Origin: Tropicibacter naphthalenivorans
GTDB lineage: Bacteria > Pseudomonadota > Alphaproteobacteria > Rhodobacterales > Rhodobacteraceae
Direction of reading: 5' to 3'
Assembly: GCF_900176475.1 (NCBI RefSeq)
Contig: NZ_FWXX01000002.1
Coordinates: forward strand, 62,001-126,000
Length of the DNA stretch: 64,000 bases
Made by a program: the position numbers and the translations under genes. Of the stretch, positions 58,087 to 64,000 are shown piece after piece; position 1 is the stretch's first letter; each line of letters opens with the position of its first letter. The notes under the pieces are model-generated. The model saw nothing but the letters and a program-made list of their open reading frames with translations. It was not told where the DNA came from and searched no databases.

Positions 58087-58860
58087 ATGTCGCTGAAAGG
58101 AAAGACCGCCGTTGTGACCGGGTCCAATTCGGGAATTGGCCTGGGGATCGCGCATGAGCTGGCCAAGGCCGGGGCCTCGGTTGTGATCAACTCGTTTACC
58201 GACCGCGACGAAGACCATGCGCTGGCCAAGGAAATCGCCGACCAGCACGGCGTCGAGGTGCGTTATATCCAGGCGGATATGTCCAAGGCGGACGAGTGCC
58301 GGGCGCTGATCGAAAAGGCCGGGGCCTGCGATATCCTGGTGAACAACGCAGGCATTCAGCACGTGGCGCCCATCGACGAGTTCCCGGTTGAGAAATGGGA
58401 CGCGATCATTGCGATCAATATGTCTTCGGCGTTTCACACCACCGCTGCGGCGCTGCCCTTGATGCGCAAGGCGGGCTGGGGGCGCGTGGTGAACATCGCA
58501 TCGGCGCATGGGTTGACCGCCTCGCCGTTTAAATCGGCCTATGTGGCGGCCAAGCATGGCGTCGTGGGCATGACCAAGGTTGTGGCGCTGGAGACCGCCA
58601 AGGAGCCGATCACCGCCAACGCGATCTGCCCCGGTTATGTGAAAACGCCGCTGGTCGAGGCGCAGATCCCCGATACCGCAGAGAAATACGACATGACCGA
58701 AGAAGAGGTGATCGAGAAGGTCATCCTTGAGCGGCAGCCGTCCAAGGAGTTCGCCACCACCGAGCAGCTGGGCGGTGTTGCGGTGTTCCTGTGCTCGGAC
58801 GCGGCGGCGCAGATCACCGGGACGACGATTTCCGTCGATGGCGGCTGGACCGCACTCTGA
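58087..58860 (+). CDS. bdhA: 3-hydroxybutyrate dehydrogenase
   Basis: A 257-residue short-chain dehydrogenase converting 3-hydroxybutyrate to acetoacetate with NAD+, used to break down polyhydroxybutyrate monomers. The nucleotide loop TGSNSGIGLGIA, VNNAGIQHVAPIDEF, the catalytic Ser in NIASAHGL and Tyr-Lys in YVAAKHGVVGM, and the QPSKEFATTEQLGGVAVFLCSD end match bacterial BdhA closely. The ATG at 58087 follows GAAGGAG. It is followed by a dispersed element and then a patatin-like gene, a pairing common in this group. Confidence 0.93.
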   Translation: MSLKGKTAVVTGSNSGIGLGIAHELAKAGASVVINSFTDRDEDHALAKEIADQHGVEVRYIQADMSKADECRALIEKAGACDILVNNAGIQHVAPIDEFPVEKWDAIIAINMSSAFHTTAAALPLMRKAGWGRVVNIASAHGLTASPFKSAYVAAKHGVVGMTKVVALETAKEPITANAICPGYVKTPLVEAQIPDTAEKYDMTEEEVIEKVILERQPSKEFATTEQLGGVAVFLCSDAAAQITGTTISVDGGWTAL

Positions 58861-58881
58861 GGCTGTTGCCTGAAGGTAAGG

Positions 58882-58930
58882 CTGGGGGCGCTGCCCCCAG
58901 ACCCCCGGGATATTTTCAAAGAGAAGAAGA
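58882..58930. repeat. Dispersed intergenic element, copy B, with hairpin
   Basis: CTGGGGGC and GCCCCCAG (58882-58900) form an 8-bp hairpin, followed by ACCCCCGGGATATTTTCAAA and GAGAAGAAG. The GGATATTTT to AGAAGAAG part also occurs between edd and eda at 14166. The hairpin may end the bdhA message, and the GA-rich tail lies at the ribosome-site position of the patatin gene. Confidence 0.6.
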
Positions 58931-58942
58931 GCAGGGTTTGGC

Positions 58943-59983
58943 ATGGGTGAGATGCGGCGGATCAATTTGGCGCTGCAGGGTGGCGGCGCGCATGGGGCGT
59001 TTACCTGGGGCGTCCTGGACCGGCTTTTGGAAGAGGACGATCTGGAGATTGCCGCGATTTCGGGAACCTCTGCGGGGGCGTTGAACGGGGCGGCGTTAAA
59101 GGCGGGCATGGTGGCCGGCGGGCGCGAAGGGGCGCGCGAGCGGCTTGATTGGCTGTGGCGCAAGATTGGCGCGCTGGATGATCTGGCCTTGCCCGATTGG
59201 ATGCACGCGTGGCTCCCTGATCCGGGGCTGGTCAGTCGCGGGGTCGAGTATTCCTTTCCTTACGTGATGGGCGAGGCGATGGGCCGGGTGCTGTCGCCTT
59301 ATGCCTGGGGGCCGGTGTATCGCAACGCGCTGGAGCCGATCGTTGAGCAGTTGAATTTCGACGACATTTGCGCCGATGCCGGGCCGGAGTTCGTGGTCTG
59401 CGCCACGCAGGTGCGCAACGGCAAAATCCGGATTTTCCAAGGCGATCAGATCTGTACGCAGTCAATCCTTGCCTCGGCGTGCTTGCCCACGATGTTCCAA
59501 GCGATCGAGCTACAGGACCCGGAAACCGGCACGATGGAAGCGTTTTGGGACGGCGGGTATACCGGGAACCCGGCGTTGTTCCCGTTCTTTGAGCCGCATT
59601 TGCCGGACGATGTGGTGATCGTGAACATCAACCCGCTGCACCGCGAGAAGATCCCCACGACGCCGCCTGAAATCCAGAACCGGATCAACGAGATCAGCTT
59701 TAACGCCTCGCTCTTGCGCGAGCTGCGGGCGATCAGCTTTGTCCAGCGGTTGCTGGAGAGCGGCGCGCTGACGCCGGGCAGCATGAAGGGCGTGCGGGTG
59801 CATATGATCGCCGACGATGCCTTGATGAACGAGCTGTCGGTGGCCACCAAGGTGGTGCCGATCCCGTCGGTGATTGCCCAGCTCAAGGCGGCGGGGCAGC
59901 GCGCGGCCGGGGGCTTTCTCAAGCATCACAAGGACGATCTGGGCGTGCGCCAGACCGTCGATCTGCGGGAGATGTTCGAGTGA
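58943..59983 (+). CDS. Patatin-like phospholipase family protein
   Basis: A 346-residue patatin-fold lipid acyl hydrolase. The oxyanion motif is LQGGGAHGAFTWGVLD, the nucleophile S43 is in AISGTSAGALNGAALKAG (GxSxG), and the catalytic Asp is in DGGYTGNPALFP (DG[GA]). There is no signal peptide, so it is cytoplasmic or a secreted effector. Members next to bdhA are often suspected of acting on polyhydroxybutyrate granules or membrane lipids. The start is preceded by the GA-rich tail of the dispersed element. Confidence 0.9.
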   Translation: MGEMRRINLALQGGGAHGAFTWGVLDRLLEEDDLEIAAISGTSAGALNGAALKAGMVAGGREGARERLDWLWRKIGALDDLALPDWMHAWLPDPGLVSRGVEYSFPYVMGEAMGRVLSPYAWGPVYRNALEPIVEQLNFDDICADAGPEFVVCATQVRNGKIRIFQGDQICTQSILASACLPTMFQAIELQDPETGTMEAFWDGGYTGNPALFPFFEPHLPDDVVIVNINPLHREKIPTTPPEIQNRINEISFNASLLRELRAISFVQRLLESGALTPGSMKGVRVHMIADDALMNELSVATKVVPIPSVIAQLKAAGQRAAGGFLKHHKDDLGVRQTVDLREMFE

Positions 59984-59996
59984 GTATACGGCGCGA

Positions 59997-60728
59997 TCAG
60001 GACGCCTTGCGGAACTCTGCCTCGAGCGCCTCTTTGGCCTTTTCGCCGTTAGGGTAGACCAGACCGGCCGAGATCACCAGCTTGGCGGCGTCTTCGATGG
60101 TCATGTCCAGTTCGATCACGTCTTCCTTGGGGAAGAACAGCAAGAAGCCCGACGTCGGGTTCGGCGTGGTCGGCACAAAGACCGATACCATGTCGCCCAT
60201 GGTCGGGGTCTTGGCCAGCACCTCGCCTTTGGTGTCGGTCGAGATAAAGGCCACGGCCCAGATGCCCCGGCGCGGATATTCCACCAGACACGCCTTTTCA
60301 AAGCTGCGCTCGGACTGGGCAAAGACGGTTTCCGCCAGCTGCTTGATGCCCGAATAGATCGAGCGCACCACCGGCGTGCGGTCCACGAGGTTTTCGGCAA
60401 AGCCGATCATTGACCGGCCAATCAGCCCCTTTGCGATCCAGCCGACGATCATGGTGAACAGCAAGAACACCACGACGCCCAAGCCGCGCACGTCGATTTC
60501 GACCCGGTCCTCGCCGGTCAGGCCCAGCACGCGGTTGAGCAGTTCCGTCGGGTGGTAGGACGACGGCACAAACGGCCAGACAAAGCCGTCGACCCAGCCG
60601 ATCACCGTCCAAATCAACCAGACGGTCAGGCCCACCGGGGCGATGACGACGATGCCCGTCAGGAACGAGTTGCGCAGTCTGGTAAAAAGGCCGGGGCGCT
60701 TGGGCTCTGGTTCAAAAGGGCTGGTCAT
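59997..60728 (-). CDS. DUF502 family membrane protein
   Basis: A 243-residue inner membrane protein starting MTSPFEPEPKRPGLF at 60728; the frame opens to 60860 but that extension is not family-like. Two hydrophobic segments (SFLTGIVVIAPVGLTVWLIWTVIGW and GLGVVVFLLFTMIVGWIAKGLIG) are followed by a soluble domain with SIYSGIKQLAETVF, the conserved GIWAVAFISTD and VFVPTTPNPTSGFLLFFPKEDVIELDMT (DUF502 core). The C-terminal 30 residues are charged. Function is unknown. It is convergent with the patatin gene, 14 bases apart. Confidence 0.9.
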   Translation of the reverse strand: MTSPFEPEPKRPGLFTRLRNSFLTGIVVIAPVGLTVWLIWTVIGWVDGFVWPFVPSSYHPTELLNRVLGLTGEDRVEIDVRGLGVVVFLLFTMIVGWIAKGLIGRSMIGFAENLVDRTPVVRSIYSGIKQLAETVFAQSERSFEKACLVEYPRRGIWAVAFISTDTKGEVLAKTPTMGDMVSVFVPTTPNPTSGFLLFFPKEDVIELDMTIEDAAKLVISAGLVYPNGEKAKEALEAEFRKAS

Positions 60729-60804
60729 CGGTGGTCCGTGCAATGTTTCGATGAAAATTAGGCGTTCGGGCACGGCTCTACAATGGGTCGCGCGCGGTTG
60801 CGGC

Positions 60805-61722
60805 TTAATTCCCGCTTGTCGCGCGCAATTCGCGGGCAATTGCCGCAGCCAGACGGGCATTGTTCAGAACCAGCGCGATATTGGCCTCAAGCGAGCGGCC
60901 CTCGGTCAGCTCAAAGATCCGTTGCAGCAGGTAGGGCGTGACGCCCTTGCCGGTGATTCCGTGTTTGGCCGCATCGGCGGTGGCCTGCGCGATGATCGGC
61001 GCGAGGGTGTCGGCGGGGATTTCATGCTCTGGCGGGATCGGGTTGGCGACCAGCTGACCGCCGGGAATGCCCATGGCGGCGCGCATCTGGTGGGCGGCGG
61101 CGATCTGGGCGGCGCTGTCCATGCGCAAAGGCGCGCGCAGGCCCGCATCGCGCGACCAAAAGGCGGGCAGGGCGTCTTGGCCATAGGCGATGACCGGCAC
61201 GCCGTTGGTTTCCAGAACCTCCAGGGTTTTCGGCAGATCGAGGATCGCCTTGGCCCCGGCGGCGACCACCGTCACGGCGGTTTGCGCTAGCTCGGACAGG
61301 TCCGCCGAGATGTCAAAGCTGTCCTCGGCGCCCTTGTGCACGCCGCCGATCCCGCCGGTGGCAAAGACTTCGATCCCCGCAAGGCGCGCGGCGATCATGG
61401 TGGCGGCAACGGTGGTCGCGCCGGTCTTGCCCTGCGCGATGCAGGCGGCCATGTCGGCGCGCGACAGCTTGGCCACGTTTTTCGCCTGCGCAAGGTTTTC
61501 CAGCTGCTCGTCTGTCAGGCCCGCGCAGAGCTGGCCATCGAGCACCGCCATGGTGGCCGGGACCGCGCCCGCCTCGCGCACGGTCTGTTCCACCAGTCGC
61601 GCGGTCTCGAGGTTCTGCGGATAGGGCATCCCGTGGGTGATGATGGTGGATTCCAGCGCCACGATGGGCGTGCCATTGGCCTTGGCTTCGGTCACGGCGG
61701 GCGAGAATTGGACGAGCGTCAT
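60805..61722 (-). CDS. psuG: Pseudouridine-5'-phosphate glycosidase
   Basis: A 305-residue enzyme splitting pseudouridine 5'-phosphate into uracil and ribose 5-phosphate. Family features: PIVALESTIITHGMPYPQNLETA, VPATMAVLDGQLCAGL, the catalytic-Lys region NVAKLSRADMA, TVAATMIAARLAGIEVFATGGIGGVHKGAEDSFDISADL, DLPKTLEVLETNGVPVIAYG and GVTPYLLQRIFELTEGRSL (in parts). The ATG at 61722 overlaps the stop of psuK by four bases (ATGA). It recycles modified nucleosides from RNA turnover. Confidence 0.95.
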   Translation of the reverse strand: MTLVQFSPAVTEAKANGTPIVALESTIITHGMPYPQNLETARLVEQTVREAGAVPATMAVLDGQLCAGLTDEQLENLAQAKNVAKLSRADMAACIAQGKTGATTVAATMIAARLAGIEVFATGGIGGVHKGAEDSFDISADLSELAQTAVTVVAAGAKAILDLPKTLEVLETNGVPVIAYGQDALPAFWSRDAGLRAPLRMDSAAQIAAAHQMRAAMGIPGGQLVANPIPPEHEIPADTLAPIIAQATADAAKHGITGKGVTPYLLQRIFELTEGRSLEANIALVLNNARLAAAIARELRATSGN

Positions 61723-62609
61723 ATGGCGACTTCTCCGGATACATAGGCCGCCGCAGCGGCAAGAGCTTGGGTCAGGGCAGAGGGGCGATCGGCCCCGCGA
61801 TGTTCGGCGGCGATATGCGCCGCCATAAAGCTGTCGCCCGCGCCGGTCACCCGCGTGACCAGCACCTTGGGCGGGGTTTCGGCGAGCACAGAGCCTTGGA
61901 TCGCATCGGCGCAGCTGTCGCCGCCGTTGGTCACCAGCGCCCGCGCCGCGCCACGGTCCACCAGACCGGCGGCGGCCTCGGCGGCGCTGGCAAAGGTGGT
62001 CTGACACAGCAGGCCCGCCTCTTCGAGGTTGACGTACAGCGTGCCGCGGGTGGCGCGGATAAAGGGCAGCAGGCGGTCGGCCTTGCCCGGCGAGGCGGGG
62101 GCGATGCGCAAATCCGCCCGCGCAAAGCACGGCTCAACAGCGATCTGTTGCAGCAGCGCGGTGGTCAGGTTGCCATCCAGCGCGATGATCCCCGCAAAGG
62201 GTGCCGCGTCAGAGCCCAGCGTGCCATCCATCAGCGGCGTCAGGATCTTGTCGCCCGCCGCCTCGAGCGAATGGGCGTCAGCGATGGCCGCGATCAGGCC
62301 ATTGGCCGCCTCGATGGCCATATAGATGTCGGTGGGCAGGTCCGCCGAGCGGTAAATATGATCGGTATTCAGGTGCCGCCGCTGGCATTCGCCGATCAGC
62401 TCATGGCCCTCGGGGTCTTGGCCCACGGCGGACAGCAGCGCCGGAAACAGGTCAAACCGCCCCAAGGTCATGGCAATGTTCATCGCCACGCCGCCTGGAA
62501 TGCGGGTGATGCGGCCGGGCACATCGGCGCCGGGCTTCATATGGCTGGCGGTGCGGCCGATCACGTCCCACAGAACGGAGCCGATGCAAAGGATGTCTGG
62601 CGTGCTCAT
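61719..62609 (-). CDS. psuK: Pseudouridine kinase, PfkB family
   Basis: A 296-residue ribokinase-like enzyme. It starts at 62609 with MSTPDILCIGSVLWDVIGR; longer starts have no clear site. Signature motifs are GGVAMNIAMTLGRF near the N-terminus and VTRVTGAGDSFMAAHIAAEHRG, holding the catalytic Asp, near the C-terminus. It phosphorylates pseudouridine for PsuG, which is the next gene and translationally coupled. The upstream region is shared with nrdJ. Confidence 0.92.
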   Translation of the reverse strand: MSTPDILCIGSVLWDVIGRTASHMKPGADVPGRITRIPGGVAMNIAMTLGRFDLFPALLSAVGQDPEGHELIGECQRRHLNTDHIYRSADLPTDIYMAIEAANGLIAAIADAHSLEAAGDKILTPLMDGTLGSDAAPFAGIIALDGNLTTALLQQIAVEPCFARADLRIAPASPGKADRLLPFIRATRGTLYVNLEEAGLLCQTTFASAAEAAAGLVDRGAARALVTNGGDSCADAIQGSVLAETPPKVLVTRVTGAGDSFMAAHIAAEHRGADRPSALTQALAAAAAYVSGEVAI

Positions 62610-62718
62610 GGCGTCGGTTTTGGACCGCTTGGTCGACTTGTGCAAGCCAAGAGAGTCGCCCAAGCGGCGCGAATGCGTGGGCGTGCGGGCGATATGCGTG
62701 CAAACGTTAACAATTGGG

Positions 62719-62732
62719 CACTACATCTAGTG
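62719..62732. promoter_or_regulatory. NrdR-like box 1
   Basis: CACTACATCTAGTG within a longer GGCACTA, 4 bases, TAGTGCC dyad. It resembles NrdR boxes upstream of ribonucleotide reductase genes. It is 508 bases before nrdJ and 110 before psuK. Confidence 0.55.
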
Positions 62733-62805
62733 CCGCCTATATTAACACCTCTTAACGAAATACGGCCTAAAAAGCGGGCAAGCCCCTTGAGTGTGCGCTT
62801 TTCAC

Positions 62806-62819
62806 CACAACATCTAGGG
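62806..62819. promoter_or_regulatory. NrdR-like box 2
   Basis: CACAACATCTAGGG, sharing ACATCTAG with boxes 1 and 3; its right arm is weaker. It lies 87 bases from box 1. Confidence 0.5.
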
Positions 62820-62873
62820 TTGAGCCAAGCGTTAACACCAGATGCGGCGGGGGCAGACAAATCCCCAGCCTCT

Positions 62874-62882
62874 TGTGGATAA
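62874..62882 (-). promoter_or_regulatory. DnaA box
   Basis: TTATCCACA on the minus strand, a perfect DnaA consensus, 358 bases before nrdJ. DnaA control of ribonucleotide reductase genes is known in other bacteria. Confidence 0.65.
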
Positions 62883-63077
62883 CTCCCCCTGATTTCTAAG
62901 GAAATCCAAGCCCTGTTGGCCCAAGGGCTGGTTAACCATCTGTGGGTGAATCGGGGGGCGCTACTGCGGCTTGTGGCGCGGGTTTGGGTCAACACAAAAT
63001 ATATGATGATCCGGTGAAAAAACCCGTTGACGAGTCCGGCCAATTTTAGCCAATTTATGCCTGCCGGTCGGGGTCGA

Positions 63078-63091
63078 CACTAGATGTTGTG
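63078..63091. promoter_or_regulatory. NrdR-like box 3
   Basis: CACTAGATGTTGTG, which reads CACAACATCTAGTG on the other strand, the same core as boxes 1 and 2. It is 149 bases before nrdJ, next to a TTGACG (63029) that may be the -35. The rest of the 62610-63239 gap has GC-rich short hairpins but no gene I can support. Confidence 0.6.
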
Positions 63092-63239
63092 GCTCTACCG
63101 CATGGGGACAGACACTCAGGCAAGAGACGGACGGGGCAGCGCCCCACTGCGCAGGCTTTGCGCAGCCGCTGGGGGTGTGTCTTGCATGGCCTTCGGACAA
63201 AGGCGCGTTTCGGGGACTTTGAAGCTACGGGGCAGGACA

Positions 63240-64000
63240 ATGAAAATCGAAAGACATTTCACCAAGGCAGGCAAGGACGCCTACGCAGGCGTCGAATTCG
63301 TCACCACCAGCTCGGAAATCCGCAACCCTGACGGGACCGTGGTTTTCAGCCTCGAGGCGCTCGAAGTGCCCAAGAAATGGAGCCAGGTCGCCTCGGACGT
63401 CATTGCGCAGAAATACTTCCGCAAGGCCGGTGTGCCCACGGAGCTGGTGAAAGTCCCCGAAGAGGACGTGCCGGAATTCCTGTGGCGCTCGGAAGCGGCC
63501 AACGACAAGACCCCGCGCACCGGCGAGACCAGCGCCAAGCAGGTGTTTGACCGTCTCGCAGGCGCTTGGGCGTACTGGGGCTGGAAGGGCGGCTATTTCT
63601 CGACCGAGGACGACGCCCGCGCCTATTACGACGAGATGCGCTATACGCTGGCGACGCAGATGGGCGCGCCGAACTCGCCCCAGTGGTTCAACACCGGCCT
63701 GCATTGGGCCTATGGCATCGACGGCCCGGCGCAGGGGCACTTTTACGTCGACTTCAAGACCGGCAAGCTGACCGCGTCCACGTCCAGCTATGAGCACCCG
63801 CAGCCGCACGCCTGTTTCATCCAGTCCGTGTCCGACGATCTGGTGAACGACGGCGGCATCATGGACCTGTGGGTTCGCGAGGCGCGTCTGTTCAAGTATG
63901 GCTCTGGCACCGGCACCAACTTTAGCTCGCTGCGCGCCGAGGGCGAAAGCTTGTCGGGCGGTGGCCGGTCCTCTGGTCTGATGGGTTTCCTGAAAATTGG
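63240..64000 (+). CDS. nrdJ: B12-dependent ribonucleotide reductase, N-terminal part (cut by window edge)
   Basis: The first 253 residues of a class II (adenosylcobalamin) ribonucleotide reductase making deoxyribonucleotides. The start MKIERHFTKAGKDAYAGVEFVTTSSEI matches alphaproteobacterial NrdJ, which lacks the long N-terminal ATP cone of class I enzymes. Further family motifs are TLATQMGAPNSPQWFNTGLHWAYGI, QPHACFIQSVSDDLVNDGG with the first conserved Cys, and EARLFKYGSGTGTNFSSLR, the substrate-binding region. The ATG follows GGCAGGA. It is cut by the right edge. NrdR-like boxes and one DnaA box lie upstream. Confidence 0.95.
   Translation, partial: MKIERHFTKAGKDAYAGVEFVTTSSEIRNPDGTVVFSLEALEVPKKWSQVASDVIAQKYFRKAGVPTELVKVPEEDVPEFLWRSEAANDKTPRTGETSAKQVFDRLAGAWAYWGWKGGYFSTEDDARAYYDEMRYTLATQMGAPNSPQWFNTGLHWAYGIDGPAQGHFYVDFKTGKLTASTSSYEHPQPHACFIQSVSDDLVNDGGIMDLWVREARLFKYGSGTGTNFSSLRAEGESLSGGGRSSGLMGFLKI

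Noticed and set aside
62743-62760. CtrA site TTAA-N6-TTAA
   Set aside because: The known spacing is seven bases; six bases with no other match is weak.
62700-62900. Replication origin
   Set aside because: Only one DnaA box is present, with no cluster and no origin-type gene neighbourhood; promoter control of nrdJ is simpler.
63100-63239. Possible cobalamin riboswitch before nrdJ
   Set aside because: AGGCAAGAGACGGAC resembles a B12 box, but the other conserved elements are missing or in the wrong order, and B12 switches normally control B12-independent enzymes.
1-64000. CRISPR arrays, rRNA genes or an intact prophage
   Set aside because: No regularly spaced repeats, no rRNA sequence, and no phage structural genes were seen; the only mobile traces are at 45.4-47.4 kb.

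Overview
The window looks like a chromosomal segment of a GC-rich alphaproteobacterium of the family Rhodobacteraceae (roseobacter or Rhodobacter group). The evidence is a circularly permuted two-piece tmRNA with tag ANDNRAPVALAA, an alphaproteobacterial SspB, Bpt, an edd-eda pair, a B12-dependent ribonucleotide reductase, a TRAP transporter with very long membrane subunits, a bdhA-patatin pair, and several small families typical of this group (DUF4169, RHH_4, DUF2852). All assignments come from reading the sequence; no database search was run.

Layout. 1-0.4 kb: 5' end of acetolactate synthase (minus strand) behind a complete transcription attenuator with a 15-residue Leu/Val/Ile leader peptide. 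0.6-7.8 kb: a small membrane protein, a two-component system with an sCache sensor, and a TakPQM-like TRAP transporter. 7.9-16 kb: bpt, RDD and DUF2852 proteins, glnE, and edd-eda with a LacI-type operator. 16-24.8 kb: a lipoprotein, an RlmI-like methyltransferase overlapping a PIN protein, an SSS symporter, an orphan ABC ATPase, an RHH/DUF4169/fumC/sspB group, an NTF2-like protein, and ssrA. 24.8-39.4 kb: a sensor kinase, transketolase, and a LacI-controlled sugar operon with a complete CUT1 ABC importer, two TIM-barrel isomerases, two Gfo/Idh oxidoreductases and a PD40 protein. 39.4-45.3 kb: an RTX protein and a molybdenum hydroxylase operon ending in a MoaD-like sulfur carrier. 45.4-47.5 kb: decayed mobile DNA, namely an internally deleted IS3-family copy next to a tyrosine integrase pseudogene, beside two identical tRNA-Asn genes. 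47.6-56.5 kb: an MBL hydrolase, an EnvZ-like kinase, a NosP/NahK-like nitric-oxide sensing module with a LuxR-type regulator, entericidin, and a YejA-like binding protein. 56.6-64 kb: a probable small RNA, a second RTX protein, bdhA-patatin, DUF502, psuK-psuG, and the start of nrdJ behind a long regulatory region with three NrdR-like boxes and one DnaA box.

How the parts work together. Several groups import and burn carbon: the TRAP system, the sugar operon with adjacent transketolase, the Entner-Doudoroff genes, 3-hydroxybutyrate oxidation and fumarase. Others set protein quality control (ssrA, sspB, bpt) and nitrogen state (glnE). The most interesting non-coding signals are the ilv attenuator, the permuted tmRNA, the 75-nt sRNA candidate at 56.64 kb, the paired dyads between DUF2852 and glnE, and the structured regions upstream of tkt and nrdJ. 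The best candidate for a little-described system is the LuxR-FIST-hybrid kinase operon at 50.3-54.4 kb, followed by the sugar operon with its duplicated isomerase/oxidoreductase pairs.
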